Origin: Mesorhizobium sp.
GTDB taxonomy: Bacteria > Pseudomonadota > Alphaproteobacteria > Rhizobiales > Rhizobiaceae
DNA: 64,000 bases
Direction of reading: 5' to 3'
Assembly: GCA_004017535.1 (NCBI GenBank)
Contig: SAJS01000004.1
Span: 62,001 to 126,000, forward strand
Both the position numbers and the translations under genes were made by a program. Positions 27,517 to 37,642 of the stretch are shown here, one piece after another (position 1 is the stretch's first letter; every line of letters begins with the position of its first letter). The notes beneath the pieces were generated by a model. That model made no database searches and was not told the DNA's origin. It saw nothing but the letters and a program-made list of their open reading frames with translations.

Positions 27517-28517
27517 CAGGCGCGTTGCGGTTGGGCGGCCGGTGCCGAGAACCGGCGCCGTAGCGTGATCTTCAATCGATAGCGCATGCAACGCCAGACG
27601 TCCGCGCCCGCCCGTGGCGCGGCTTCGGCCACGTTGAGGAATCTTGCCGCCTCGTCGAAATCGCCGCGCGCGTAATGAACGCGCGCGATCTTCAAGGCTA
27701 CGAGGCCTTCCCTGATCTTCAGCGACCGCTCCGCGATGCCGCTGGACCGGAGGCGGCGCAGCGCCAGACGCCATTCCAGGAAGCGCGCGGCAGATCTGAC
27801 CGTGAAACGATCGTCGGAGCGCTCCGCCGACACGAAATAGATGAATATCGGTTGCGTCACGATCGCAAGCGAAGCCCTGGCCATCACGTGCGCCCAAAAT
27901 AGGGTGTCCTCGTCATAGGCAAGGCCGGTCGCAAATCTTGTCTCGCCTATGAGCCGCCTCGACACCAGCGCGCTGCCGACCGCGATAGACCGTATCCGTC
28001 CTTCGAGATAGGCGCTGGCATTGGCCGGCCCGTTTGCCGTGTAGCCCGCCGGCAGCTTGGTCGACCGCTCCCCGCCATCGACCCGCCGGCGGTAGGCGCC
28101 GACAGCCATGTCGGCCGCGGGTTGCGCCTTAGTGGCCGTGGCCAGCAATGTACGCAGGCCGGCTTCCAGGTGAAGATCGTCAGCGTCGATCATGTAGATC
28201 CAGGGAAAGCGGGCTTGCTCCAGCGCCAGATTCCTGGACCCGCCGGCGTCGCGGCAGCTCGACTTGATCACGCGCAGCGGCAAGGCAAGCCGCAACGCCG
28301 CTTCCTCGGCGACTGCGGCGGTGTCGTCGGACGATGAATCGTCGACCAGAAGCACCTCGCCGATAATCGCTTTTTCCGATGCCAGCGAGGCGAGCGTCCG
28401 GGCTATCGTCCGGGCCGCATCGTGTGCCGGAATGATGACGCTGACTGCTTCCAAACCTGTCTCCGCGCCGGAAGTGATCCGTAGGCGGCCCCCGATCCCG
28501 TCTATCCCAATGCTCAC
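27516..28517 (-). CDS. Family 2 glycosyltransferase, first gene of a GT operon
   Basis: A 333-residue GT2 protein. It has a typical start of the catalytic domain (VSVIIPAHDAARTIARTLAS, about 25-44), LLVDDSSSDDT with the nucleotide-binding Asp pair, and the metal-binding MIDADDLHLE. The C-terminal ~100 residues are Arg-rich and helical. Its stop couples it to the second glycosyltransferase. It is 54 bp downstream of the transglutaminase gene and may be its own unit or part of that transcript. Confidence 0.88.
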   Translation of the reverse strand: MSIGIDGIGGRLRITSGAETGLEAVSVIIPAHDAARTIARTLASLASEKAIIGEVLLVDDSSSDDTAAVAEEAALRLALPLRVIKSSCRDAGGSRNLALEQARFPWIYMIDADDLHLEAGLRTLLATATKAQPAADMAVGAYRRRVDGGERSTKLPAGYTANGPANASAYLEGRIRSIAVGSALVSRRLIGETRFATGLAYDEDTLFWAHVMARASLAIVTQPIFIYFVSAERSDDRFTVRSAARFLEWRLALRRLRSSGIAERSLKIREGLVALKIARVHYARGDFDEAARFLNVAEAAPRAGADVWRCMRYRLKITLRRRFSAPAAQPQRA

Positions 28518-28571
28518 GATATCGGCCGCGCCCGTGCTTGAGAAGCGTCTATCGGGTGATCGGAGTTGCCA

Positions 28572-29456
28572 TCACACCTTTTCCATGGCGACCGGAATGA
28601 CGTCGACCGCCTGCTCGCCGACCTGGCCGCCCGTCGTCTTCAGCACGCCGACGATCGGCGCCACGTCGGAATAGTCGCGGCCATAGCCGACGGTGATATG
28701 GTCGTTGCTCGCCCGCATGCCGTTGGTCGGGTCGAATTCCTGCCAGCCGGCATCGCGCCCGCACCAGGCTTTCACCCAGGCATGCATGGCATCGGCGCCT
28801 TCGAGCCGCGGCTTGCCCTTCGGCGGAATGGTGCGCAGGAAGCCGCTGACATAGCCGGCCGGGATGCCAAGGCCGCGCAAGCCGGCGATCATGATATGCG
28901 AGAAATCCTGGCAGACACCGCGTTTCAGGACGAAGGCGTCGCTCGCCCGCGTCTGCACCGTGGTCGCCTTGCCGTCATAGGCGAAATCGCGATGGATGCG
29001 ATTGCACAGATCGGCCGCCGTGGCCACCGTCGAGGAGGCCAGGCTGTCCCGCGCGTAAGCGGTGATCGCCGCATCGATGCCGGCATGGTCGCTGGCGCCG
29101 AGGAAATGATGCGGCGCGGACGGTGACAAGGAGCGCACCAGATCGAGCTCCGCCCTGAGCCCGCTTATATCGGGCGAGACATCGAGGTCCGGCTCGGGCC
29201 GCAAGACCGATACGCGCGCACTCATCCGTATGTCGAGCGTCTCATGCGCATCGCGAAAGGCAATTGATGTGACGTTGTTGCCGAAGAAATCGGAAAAATC
29301 GGCACGCTCGCCCGGCATCGGCTGGAACGACAGCGAAGCGGCGATCACGCGCTGCACCCCGGCGATCGTCTGCGGCATGACGCGCACCTGATGCCGTCCG
29401 CCGCCGGCGGCCGCGGCATAGTCGTAATGCAGATGGAGTTTGATGTCGTAGAGCAT
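28572..29456 (-). CDS. Transglutaminase-like protein of an ATP-grasp/alpha-E operon
   Basis: A 294-residue protein with an N-terminal bacterial transglutaminase-associated domain and a transglutaminase/protease-like core. The triad is visible: Cys182 in RGVCQDFSH, His225 in DAMHAWV and Asp242 in WQEFDPTNG. Proteins of this class cleave or form amide bonds; the substrate is unknown. It is the third gene after the DUF2126 protein and the ATP-grasp/alpha-E protein. The 90 bp before its start are entirely a RIME-like repeat, so its ribosome-binding site comes from repeat sequence. Confidence 0.9.
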   Translation of the reverse strand: MLYDIKLHLHYDYAAAAGGGRHQVRVMPQTIAGVQRVIAASLSFQPMPGERADFSDFFGNNVTSIAFRDAHETLDIRMSARVSVLRPEPDLDVSPDISGLRAELDLVRSLSPSAPHHFLGASDHAGIDAAITAYARDSLASSTVATAADLCNRIHRDFAYDGKATTVQTRASDAFVLKRGVCQDFSHIMIAGLRGLGIPAGYVSGFLRTIPPKGKPRLEGADAMHAWVKAWCGRDAGWQEFDPTNGMRASNDHITVGYGRDYSDVAPIVGVLKTTGGQVGEQAVDVIPVAMEKV

Positions 29457-29550
29457 TAAAGCAATTCCAGCAAAAGTGCGCAGCGGTTTTGCGCCCGGAA
29501 TTGCGCAAAAACAAAGAGATAGAGCGATCCTTTTCGCTGGAATGCTCTAA
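29457..29550 (-). repeat. RIME-like rhizobial intergenic repeat, copy 1
   Basis: The whole gap between the ATP-grasp gene and the transglutaminase gene. On the minus strand it has the rhizobial pattern GCGCAATTCCGGGCGCAAAA, then CCGCTGCGCACTTTTGCTGG and AATTGCTTTAA. A related, more divergent copy lies at 52258-52379. I recognise this family from rhizobial genomes; the class name is from memory. Confidence 0.6.
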
Positions 29551-31958
29551 CTGAAATAGGCTTTGGCCAAGCTGTTGTAGAGATCGCCGATCTGGCCGGC
29601 GAAGTCGTCGAGCACCTTGGCGCTCATGTCCGACGGCTCCATGACGGCGATTGCCGTATTGAGCTGCAGGATCTCCTTGGCGGCCGGCGACATATGCCCC
29701 TCGCCGCCGACCGAAGGCAGCATGCCGATCTCGGCCTTCAGCCGCTCGAGCTGGAACAGGATCGAGCGCGGATTGAGCGGGTCGAGCGCAAGCAGGTCGA
29801 TGACCGTGCGCCGCCCGGCCTGCACCGGATATTGCCGGCGGTGGGTCATGACGCTGTCGCCGATCTCCAGCATCATGTCGAGCGCGCCTTCCGGCGCCCC
29901 GTTCCCGGTCAACCGGCTGAGCGTGCGGGCAATCTGGATGCCACGCTCCAGCCTCCGGCCGATCTCCAGGAAACGCCAGCCTGTAAAGCGGTACATGTTC
30001 TCATGCAGCAGGCCGGAAAACCCGGCGAGCTTGCGCAGCATCACAGTCATCGCGCGCGTCGCGTCGTCTCCGGGCGCGACCGTATTGGCGAATTTGTGGA
30101 TGGTCTTCGACAGGTCCTTCAGCGCCAGCCAACCATCAGGCGAGAAGCGGTCACGAATCTGGCCGGCGCTGTAGACGGCGCTGTCCAAGGTGCCGATCAA
30201 TCCCAATGGTATCGCCGTCTCGACGTCGATGCCGTACGGCTCGAGATAGTCCCTGATATCGGCGAGCAGCGGCATGTCCGGGTCGGACGTCTCGGCGAGC
30301 CGCACGTGATAGGCGCGCAGCACGCGCACCGTATCTTCCGAGCGCTCGATATAGCGCCCGAGCCAGGTCAGGTTCTCCGCCGCGCGGCTGGGCAGGCTGC
30401 CCGGCGTGGTGCGGGTGAAACTCTCATGCTCCTGCGGCAGCAGCGTCTCACGCTCGACCGGCCTGTCGCTGACCACCCAGACATCCGCGGCCTGGCCGCC
30501 GCGCTGCATGGCGATCGCCGTCGGGTCGAGCGAAAAGCCGACGCGGGCGAAGCCACCGGGCATCACCGTCCAGCCTTCCGGCGTGCGCGCCAGATAGACG
30601 CGCAGGCTGGCGGGCCGTGGTTCCAGCCAACCACCGACAAACACCGGCGTGGTCGACAGCGTCACCGCTTCCTGGCCGACGAAACCGGCACCATCCGCTT
30701 CGATCCGCGCGACAAGCTCGGCCCGCTCGCCGGCCGACAGGGATGATCCGAGCCGGGTCGCGCCGTCGTCCTCGAAGGCGAGCCTGGTCGACAGCGCCGG
30801 GCCGACCACCATGCGGTCGATATTGGCAAGCACATGGGCGCGCTCGCTCTCCTGCCCGCACCACCAGGTGGCGATGTTCGGCAGCTTGAGGTCGTCAGCC
30901 TGCAGTTCCCGCGCGATCCTGGGCAGGAAGGACAGCAGCGCCCGCGTCTCCATCAGGCCTGAGCCCAGCGCATTGACGGCCGACACCGTGCCGCGGCGGA
31001 TCGCCTCGACAAGCCCTGGCGTGCCGATCTGCGAGTCCGGCTTGAGCTCCAGCGGGTCGGCAAAAGCGGCATCGAGCCGCCGCCACAAGACGCCGATCGG
31101 CATCAGGCCGGAAACGGTGCGCACCATCAGCCTGCCGCCGGAGACGGTCAGGTCCTCGCCCTCGAGCAGCATGATGCCGAGATAGCGGGCGATATAGGCA
31201 TGTTCGTAATAGGTTTCGTTGAGCGGCCCCGGCGTCAGGATGGCGACACGACCACTGGCATCCTTGGCCATGCCGTTCAACGCGTCGCGGAAACGGCGGA
31301 AGAAGCCGGCGAGGCGGTGCACATGCATCTCGCCATAGATGTCCGACAGCGCGCGCGTCGTGGCGACACGGTTCTCCAGCGCGAAGCCGGCGCCCGACGG
31401 CGCCTGGGTGCGGTCGCCCAGCACCCACCAGCGGCCGTCCGGTCCGCGGCCGAGCTCGAAGGCGACCATGTGCAGGAAATGCCCGCTGGCCGGTCTCACG
31501 CCGGCGATGGGGCGCAGATATTCTGGGCTCGCGGCGATCAGCCCGGCCGGCAGGATGCCCTTCTCGATCAGCCGGTTCGGCCCGTATATGTCGGCCAGGA
31601 TCGCCTCGAACAGGTCGGCGCGCTGGACCAAGCCGGCGCTGATCTCGGCCCATTCCTGCTCGTCGATCAGCAGCGGAACATAGGCGAGCGGCCATTCCCG
31701 CTCATTGGCGCCTGCCTTGTCATAGACGCGGTAATAGACGCCGGCATCGCGCAGATACTGGTCGGCGCGGGCAAAACGCTGCCCAAGCCGCTCCGCCCCC
31801 AAACCGTCGAGCGCGTCGATGAAGGAGCGCCAGGCTGGACGCGGGCTGCCCGACGCGTCGACCATCTCGTCGACGACGCCTTCGATCGGCCGGTAGCGTT
31901 CCAGCAGGCCCTGCGCCCGCGGTCTCCCGCCCGCCCGTTTCTGATTCCCCTTGGCCAT
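29547..31958 (-). CDS. Circularly permuted ATP-grasp / alpha-E domain fusion protein
   Basis: An 803-residue fusion. Residues about 1-480 form a circularly permuted type 2 ATP-grasp domain (LFEAILADIYGPNRLIEKGI and surrounding conserved region), expected to activate a carboxylate with ATP and join it to an amine or thiol. Residues about 500-803 are the alpha-E helical domain, with its ending LDPLNPRSILFQLERL typical of the family. In many bacteria these two domains are separate neighbouring genes. Six bases separate it from the DUF2126 gene. Comparative genomics predicts a peptide- or amide-forming system here, but no substrate is known. Confidence 0.92.
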   Translation of the reverse strand: MAKGNQKRAGGRPRAQGLLERYRPIEGVVDEMVDASGSPRPAWRSFIDALDGLGAERLGQRFARADQYLRDAGVYYRVYDKAGANEREWPLAYVPLLIDEQEWAEISAGLVQRADLFEAILADIYGPNRLIEKGILPAGLIAASPEYLRPIAGVRPASGHFLHMVAFELGRGPDGRWWVLGDRTQAPSGAGFALENRVATTRALSDIYGEMHVHRLAGFFRRFRDALNGMAKDASGRVAILTPGPLNETYYEHAYIARYLGIMLLEGEDLTVSGGRLMVRTVSGLMPIGVLWRRLDAAFADPLELKPDSQIGTPGLVEAIRRGTVSAVNALGSGLMETRALLSFLPRIARELQADDLKLPNIATWWCGQESERAHVLANIDRMVVGPALSTRLAFEDDGATRLGSSLSAGERAELVARIEADGAGFVGQEAVTLSTTPVFVGGWLEPRPASLRVYLARTPEGWTVMPGGFARVGFSLDPTAIAMQRGGQAADVWVVSDRPVERETLLPQEHESFTRTTPGSLPSRAAENLTWLGRYIERSEDTVRVLRAYHVRLAETSDPDMPLLADIRDYLEPYGIDVETAIPLGLIGTLDSAVYSAGQIRDRFSPDGWLALKDLSKTIHKFANTVAPGDDATRAMTVMLRKLAGFSGLLHENMYRFTGWRFLEIGRRLERGIQIARTLSRLTGNGAPEGALDMMLEIGDSVMTHRRQYPVQAGRRTVIDLLALDPLNPRSILFQLERLKAEIGMLPSVGGEGHMSPAAKEILQLNTAIAVMEPSDMSAKVLDDFAGQIGDLYNSLAKAYFS

Positions 31959-31964
31959 TGTCGA

Positions 31965-34900
31965 TCAGAGTCTCGCTGGCCGCCTGAGGTCAAGGGTCAT
32001 CGGGAAGTCTTCAGAGGCTTCTTCGTCACACAACACATAGCCGCCCGGCGTGTGGCCGCGCGGTTCGAAGCGGGCAAGCCGCCGGGCCTCGGCCTCGTTG
32101 CCGTTGACCGGGAAAGTGTCGTAGTTGCGGCCGCCCGGATGCGCGACATGGTAGATGCAGCCGCCGACCGAGCGACCCGACCAGCGGTCATAGATGTCGA
32201 AGACCAGCGGCGTGTTGACCGGCAGGGCCGGATGCAGGCCGGAGGCCGGGTGCCAGGCCTTGAACCGCACGCCGGCCACCGCGACCTCTCTGGTGTCGGT
32301 AACCTTCATTGGCACGATGCGCCCGTTGCAGGCGATGGCGTGACGCTCTGGATTGAGGCCTTCCGTCCGCACCTGCAGCCGCTCGACGGAGGAGTCCACG
32401 AACCGGACAGTACCGCCGATGGCGCCCTGCTCGCCCATCACATGCCATGGCTCCAGCGCCTGCCTGAGCTCCAGCTTGACGCCGGCATGCTGAACCTCGC
32501 CGCAGAACGGGAAACGGAATTCGAGCTGGGCGGCGAACCATTCGGGGCGGAAATCGAAGCCGTTGAGCTTCAGATCCTCCAGCACGTCGAGAAAATCCGC
32601 CCAGACATAATGCGGCAGCATGAAGCGGTCATGCAGCGACGTGCCCCAGCGCACGAAGCGTCCGTCGAGCGGGTTCTTCCAGGCGCGGGCGATGATCGCG
32701 CGGACCAGCAACTGCTGGGCGAGGCTCATACGCGCATTGGGCGGCATCTCGAAGCCGCGGAACTCGACCAGTCCCAGCCGGCCGGTCGGGCCGTCCGGCG
32801 AGAACAATTTATCGATGCAGATTTCGGAGCGATGCGTGTTGCCTGTCACGTCGGTCAAGAGGTTGCGGAACAGCCGGTCGACCAGCCATGGCAAGGGTGC
32901 TGCCCCCTTGTCCGGATGCGGCACCTGCGCCAGAGCGATCTCCAGCTCGTACAGGGAATCATGCCGCGCCTCGTCGAAGCGCGGCGCCTGGCTGGTCGGA
33001 CCGATGAACAGGCCGGAAAACAGGTAGGACAGCGACGGATGCCGCTGCCACTGCAGCACCAGGCTCTTCAACAGGTCGGGCCGGCGCAGGAACGGGCTGT
33101 CATTGGGCGTCGCGCCGCCGACCACGACATGGTTGCCGCCGCCAGTTCCGGTATGGCGGCCATCAATCATGAACTTGTCGGTGCCGAGCCTCGACTGCCG
33201 TGCTTCCTCGTAGATCGCCGTGGTGGTGGCGACGCATTCCTGCCAGTTGGCGGCCGGGTGGATGTTCACCTCGATGACGCCGGGGTCCGGCGCCACGCGG
33301 ATGACGTTGAGGCGCGGATCGTGCGGCGGGGCGTAGCCTTCGATATGCACCGGCAGGCCGATGGCCTTGGCGGCGTTCTCCGCCGCCGCCACCAGTTCGA
33401 GATAGTCCTCCAACGCCTCGACCGGCGGCATGAACACGCAGAGCCGGCCGTCGCGCGGCTCGACGGTGAGCGCGGTGCGCACCGCGCCGCCGATCTCGGT
33501 CAGTTGCTGCTCGACGCGGTCCTGCTGCGCGCTCGCAGCGGTGAAAGACGCCGCCTGCTGGCGGCGTGCCATTTCGTCCGCGCCTTCCGGTTCAGCTGGC
33601 GACGGCTGGGGCAAGATGGCCTCGCGCGTCGGCAGCGCGCCACGCGGCACGGAGGGATCGACCGGCACGACATACGGGAACTGCGCCGGCGGAACATAAG
33701 GCAGTGTGCCGAGCGGCAGGCGATAGCCGACCGGGGAGTCGCCCGGCACCAGGAACAGGCGGCCGCGCCTCGTCTTCCATTTCTCCGAGCGCCAGCGCTG
33801 GCCAGCGGCCTGGCTGTTCCAGCGCTGCACCGGCAGCACATAACCGGACGGCTTGGTCAACCCGCGCTCGAAGACGCGCGCCATGCGGCTGCGCTCTTCC
33901 GGGTCTTCCAGCTTCGAATTGGACGGATCGACATTGTCCGGCAGCTTGCCTTCCTTGAGCAGCCATTCGGCCGGATCTTCATAGGCCTCGCTCACCATCG
34001 CCTTGTCGATGCCAAGCTCGCCGGCGATCGCCGTGAGCAGGCTTTCAGCCTGTTCGGGACCGATCGCGGCATTGCCATTCTCGCGCGCAATCAGCGACGG
34101 GTCACGCCACACCGGCTCGCCGTCGGTGCGCCAATAGAGCGAAAACGTCCAGCGCGGCAGGCTCTCGCCCGGATACCACTTGCCCTGACCATAATGCAGG
34201 AAACCGCCCGGCGCGAAGCGCTCGCGCAGCCGGCGGATGAGCTGGTCCGCCTTGTCGCGCTTGGTTGGGCCGACGGCTGCAGTGTTCCATTCGGCGGACT
34301 CGAAATCGTCGATCGACACGAAGGTCGGCTCGCCGCCCATGGTGAGCCGCACGTCCTGCTCGCGCAGAACGGCATCGACCTTGTTGCCGAGCGCATCGAG
34401 CGCCTCCCAGCTCTCGTCCGAGAACGGCTTGGTGATGCGCGGATGCTCGGCGATCCGGTCGACCCGCATGTCGAAACCGAAATCGACATTGGCGAAGCTC
34501 GCCATGCCGGAGATGGGTGCTGCATTGCGATAATGCGGCGTCGCCGCCAGCGGCACATGGCTTTCGCCGGTGAGCAGGCCCGAGGTCGGGTCGAAGCCGA
34601 TCCAGCCGGCGCCGGGAATATAGACCTCGCACCACGCGTGCAGGTCGGTGAAATCGACGGCGGTTCCGGGCGGCCCGTCCAGCGACACCAGATCGGGCTT
34701 GAGCTGGATCAGATAACCGGAGACGAAGCGTGCTGCGATGCCGAGATTGCGTAGTATCTGCACCAGCAGCCAGCTCGAATCCCGGCATGAGCCCTTGGCA
34801 GCGGCAAGCGTCTCCCCCGGCGAGAAGACGCCCGTCTCCATGCGCACGATATAGGCGATCTCGCGCTGCAGCCTGGCATTGAGGTCGACCAGGAAATTGA

Positions 34901-35324
34901 CGGTGTTCGTCGGGCTGCGGTCGATGCTGTCAAGGAATTTGGACAACAGCGGCCCGGCCGGCTCCGGTTTCCGGTAGATGGCGAGGTCTTCCCTGATCTC
35001 TTCGGGGTAGTCGAACGGAAAATTCTCGGCCGATTCTTCAACGAAGAAATCGAACGGATTGTAGACCGTCATGTCGGCGACGAGGTCGACCTCGATCTTG
35101 AGCTCGTTCACCGGCTCCGGGAAGACGAAGCGGGCGAGGAAATTGCCGTAGGGGTCCTGCTGCAGGTTGACGAAGTGGTTCTTCGGCTCGACCTTCAGCG
35201 AATGGCTGAGCACCTTGGTGCGCGAATGCGGCGCCGGCTGCAGCCTGATCACCTGGGGACCAAGCACCACCGGCCGGTCATATTTGTAATGGGTCAGGTG
35301 ATGAACGGCTGCCAGAATTGCCAT
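31965..35324 (-). CDS. Transglutaminase / DUF2126 fusion protein
   Basis: An 1119-residue protein and the first gene of this operon. Residues 1-250 hold the transglutaminase N-terminal and core domains with Cys180 ([10 protein letters not shown]), His229 (DLHAWCEVY) and Asp245 (GFDPTSG). Residues about 330-1119 form the DUF2126 region, usually found only with ATP-grasp/alpha-E proteins. There is no signal peptide, so it is presumably cytoplasmic. Its role is unknown; processing or ligating a peptide with the ATP-grasp partner is the common prediction. The protein is full length and shows no damage. Confidence 0.92.
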   Translation of the reverse strand: MAILAAVHHLTHYKYDRPVVLGPQVIRLQPAPHSRTKVLSHSLKVEPKNHFVNLQQDPYGNFLARFVFPEPVNELKIEVDLVADMTVYNPFDFFVEESAENFPFDYPEEIREDLAIYRKPEPAGPLLSKFLDSIDRSPTNTVNFLVDLNARLQREIAYIVRMETGVFSPGETLAAAKGSCRDSSWLLVQILRNLGIAARFVSGYLIQLKPDLVSLDGPPGTAVDFTDLHAWCEVYIPGAGWIGFDPTSGLLTGESHVPLAATPHYRNAAPISGMASFANVDFGFDMRVDRIAEHPRITKPFSDESWEALDALGNKVDAVLREQDVRLTMGGEPTFVSIDDFESAEWNTAAVGPTKRDKADQLIRRLRERFAPGGFLHYGQGKWYPGESLPRWTFSLYWRTDGEPVWRDPSLIARENGNAAIGPEQAESLLTAIAGELGIDKAMVSEAYEDPAEWLLKEGKLPDNVDPSNSKLEDPEERSRMARVFERGLTKPSGYVLPVQRWNSQAAGQRWRSEKWKTRRGRLFLVPGDSPVGYRLPLGTLPYVPPAQFPYVVPVDPSVPRGALPTREAILPQPSPAEPEGADEMARRQQAASFTAASAQQDRVEQQLTEIGGAVRTALTVEPRDGRLCVFMPPVEALEDYLELVAAAENAAKAIGLPVHIEGYAPPHDPRLNVIRVAPDPGVIEVNIHPAANWQECVATTTAIYEEARQSRLGTDKFMIDGRHTGTGGGNHVVVGGATPNDSPFLRRPDLLKSLVLQWQRHPSLSYLFSGLFIGPTSQAPRFDEARHDSLYELEIALAQVPHPDKGAAPLPWLVDRLFRNLLTDVTGNTHRSEICIDKLFSPDGPTGRLGLVEFRGFEMPPNARMSLAQQLLVRAIIARAWKNPLDGRFVRWGTSLHDRFMLPHYVWADFLDVLEDLKLNGFDFRPEWFAAQLEFRFPFCGEVQHAGVKLELRQALEPWHVMGEQGAIGGTVRFVDSSVERLQVRTEGLNPERHAIACNGRIVPMKVTDTREVAVAGVRFKAWHPASGLHPALPVNTPLVFDIYDRWSGRSVGGCIYHVAHPGGRNYDTFPVNGNEAEARRLARFEPRGHTPGGYVLCDEEASEDFPMTLDLRRPARL

Positions 35325-35429
35325 GGTACCCCGGAGTTCGGCGTTTCAGTCGCCGAACCCTGACATAGATGCTGGCCATTCTCCAAGCAGAGATGTTGCG
35401 CTGCACCTAATTTAAGCAACCTTGCCGGC

Positions 35430-36626
35430 TTAGAAAAACGCCTGGATGCCGGTCTGCGCCCTTCCGAGGATCAGCGCATGCACGTCATGCGTGCCCTCAT
35501 AGGTGTTCACCGTCTCCAGGTTCTGCGCGTGGCGCATGATGTGGTAGCCGATCTGGATGCCATTGCCGCCGTGCATGTCGCGGGCCTGGCGGGCGATGTC
35601 GAGCGCCTTGCCGCAATTGTTGCGCTTGACGATCGAGATCATCTCCGGCGCCATCTTGCCTTCGTCCATCAGCCGGCCGACGCGCAACGAAGCCTGCAGT
35701 CCAAGCGCGATCTCCGTCTGCATGTCGGCGAGCTTCTTCTGGAAGAGCTGCGTGCCGGCGAGCGGCTTCCCGAACTGTTTTCTGTCGAGGCCGTATTGCC
35801 GCGCCCGCTGCCAGCAATCCTCCGCCGCGCCCATGGCACCCCAGGAAATACCGTAGCGCGCCCGGTTAAGGCAGCCGAACGGGCCTTTCAAGCCCGAGAC
35901 ATTGGGCAGCAGCCCTTCCTCGCCGACCTCGACGCCTTCCATCACCACCTCGCCGGTGATCGATGCACGCAGCGACAGCTTGCCACCGATCTTCGGCGCC
36001 GAAAGTCCCTTCATGCCCTTTTCCAGCACGAAGCCGCGGATCTCGTCCTTGCCGTTCTCGCCCTTCAACTTCGCCCAGACGACGAACACGTCGGCGATCG
36101 GCGCGTTGGAAATCCACATCTTGGAGCCGGAGAGCTTGTAGCCATTCGCCGTCTTCTCGGCGCGCGTCTTCATACCGCCCGGATCGGAGCCGGCATCCGG
36201 CTCGGTGAGGCCGAAGCACCCGATCCACTCGCCCGACGCCAGCTTCGGCAGGTATTTCTTGCGCTGCGCTTCCGAGCCATAGGCATGGATCGGATACATG
36301 ACCAGCGACGACTGCACGCTCATCATCGAGCGATAGCCGGAATCGATGCGCTCGACTTCGCGGGCCACCAGCCCATAGGTCACATATCCGGCGCCAAGCC
36401 CGCCATATTCTTCGGGAATGGTGATGCCGAGCAGGCCCGCCTCGCCCATCTCGCGGAAGATCGACGGGTCGGTCTTCTCGTCGGCATAGGCTTCCTCGAT
36501 ACGCGGCGCGAGCTTGTCGGCGGCGAAGGCGGCTGCGCCGTCGCGCACCATGCGTTCATCCTCGGACAGCTGGTCCTCGATCAGGAAAGGATCGTTCCAC
36601 ACGAAAGCATTCTTATCGGCGGCCAT
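35430..36626 (-). CDS. gcdH: Glutaryl-CoA dehydrogenase
   Basis: A 398-residue FAD-dependent acyl-CoA dehydrogenase. It oxidises and decarboxylates glutaryl-CoA to crotonyl-CoA in lysine, tryptophan and benzoate breakdown. The C-terminal [19 protein letters not shown] is the glutaryl-CoA dehydrogenase signature and holds the catalytic Glu near 377. The FAD/substrate region [18 protein letters not shown] is also typical. The start at 36626 (MAADKNAF) is chosen over upstream in-frame codons. It diverges from a LysR gene, which probably controls it. Confidence 0.92.
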   Translation of the reverse strand: MAADKNAFVWNDPFLIEDQLSEDERMVRDGAAAFAADKLAPRIEEAYADEKTDPSIFREMGEAGLLGITIPEEYGGLGAGYVTYGLVAREVERIDSGYRSMMSVQSSLVMYPIHAYGSEAQRKKYLPKLASGEWIGCFGLTEPDAGSDPGGMKTRAEKTANGYKLSGSKMWISNAPIADVFVVWAKLKGENGKDEIRGFVLEKGMKGLSAPKIGGKLSLRASITGEVVMEGVEVGEEGLLPNVSGLKGPFGCLNRARYGISWGAMGAAEDCWQRARQYGLDRKQFGKPLAGTQLFQKKLADMQTEIALGLQASLRVGRLMDEGKMAPEMISIVKRNNCGKALDIARQARDMHGGNGIQIGYHIMRHAQNLETVNTYEGTHDVHALILGRAQTGIQAFF

Positions 36627-36695
36627 GGCCTCGGGCTCCCAGTATTTTTGATGTGCCGGGCTTATCCGCCTGCTTACGCTAAAAATCAAACGAAA

Positions 36696-36711
36696 TTGCA
36701 TCGCGCATCAA
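36696..36711. promoter_or_regulatory. Imperfect palindrome between gcdH and the LysR gene
   Basis: TTGCATCGCGCATCAA is an imperfect inverted repeat with T-N11-A spacing, as LysR-type binding sites have. It lies in the 104-bp divergent region 20 bp before the LysR start. Confidence 0.4.
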
Positions 36712-36730
36712 TGAGCTTTAGTAATGGATC

Positions 36731-37642
36731 ATGAACGTTCAGCGCCGCCTCTTGCCGAACACCGCCGCGCTTGCCGCCTTCGAGGCGGTGGCGCGGCTTG
36801 GCTCCTTCACCGCCGCCGCGCGCGAGCTCGATTTGACTCAGGGCGCCGTCAGCCGCCAGATCAACCTGTTGGAAGAAAAGTTCGGCCGGCGGCTGTTCGA
36901 GCGCGACAGCCGCAATGTCCGGCTGTCGGCGGCCGGCGAGATCTACGCCGAGGCGGTGCGCTCCGCACTTGGCCAGTTGCGCGACGCCGCGCTCGGATTG
37001 ATGAGCAATCGGCATAGCGGCGCCTTGAACCTTGCAATCCTGCCGACCTTCGGCACGCGTTGGCTGATGCCGCTGATCCCGGATTTCGTAACGCGTCACC
37101 CCGATATCACCATCAACTTCGCGACCCGCATCGGACGGTTCGACTTCGCCCGCGAACGGCTGGACGCCGCCATTCATCACGGCATGCCTGATTGGCCGGA
37201 CGCCGACTGCACGCTTCTGATGCGTGAGACCGTGATGCCGGTGGTTTCGCCGGAATTCCTGGCCAGCCGCGAGATCGCCACGCCGGCCGACATCAGCCGC
37301 CTGCCGCTGCTGCATATGGCGACCCGCCCCGGCGCGTGGAGCGAATGGTTCGAACACCAGGGGCTCGAGGCGCCGACCGGGCCCGGCATGCAGTTCGAGC
37401 AGTTCGGAACGGTCGCCCAGGCCTGCACGGCCGGCCTTGGCGTGGCGCTGCTGCCGGAAATCCTGATCTCAAGCGAATTGCAGCGCCGCCAGTTGGTGCC
37501 GGCGCCCGGCCAACCGATGCAGAGCCGCAGCGCCTATTATCTCGTCGTACCGAATGACAAGCGAGGACATCCGCCGGTTGCCAGCTTTCGCGACTGGCTG
37601 CTGGGCCAGATCGGCAAGGAGCCGGCAGTGCTGGCCTGGTAG
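36731..37642 (+). CDS. LysR family regulator (GcvA-like), divergent from gcdH
   Basis: A 303-residue LysR-type regulator. The N-terminal winged helix-turn-helix (FEAVARLGSFTAAARELDLT, then QGAVSRQINLLEEKFG) matches the GcvA/GcdR subgroup. The C-terminal effector domain is complete. It diverges from gcdH by 104 bp. In Pseudomonas and several rhizobia a LysR regulator beside gcdH responds to glutarate; that role here is inferred from position. The start ATG at 36731 (MNVQRRLLPN) fits the family. Confidence 0.88.
   Translation: MNVQRRLLPNTAALAAFEAVARLGSFTAAARELDLTQGAVSRQINLLEEKFGRRLFERDSRNVRLSAAGEIYAEAVRSALGQLRDAALGLMSNRHSGALNLAILPTFGTRWLMPLIPDFVTRHPDITINFATRIGRFDFARERLDAAIHHGMPDWPDADCTLLMRETVMPVVSPEFLASREIATPADISRLPLLHMATRPGAWSEWFEHQGLEAPTGPGMQFEQFGTVAQACTAGLGVALLPEILISSELQRRQLVPAPGQPMQSRSAYYLVVPNDKRGHPPVASFRDWLLGQIGKEPAVLAW

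Noticed and set aside
31200-34754. Very long open frame on the plus strand (1184 codons)
   Set aside because: It is antisense to the ATP-grasp/alpha-E and DUF2126 genes; composition is that of a shadow frame with no domain.
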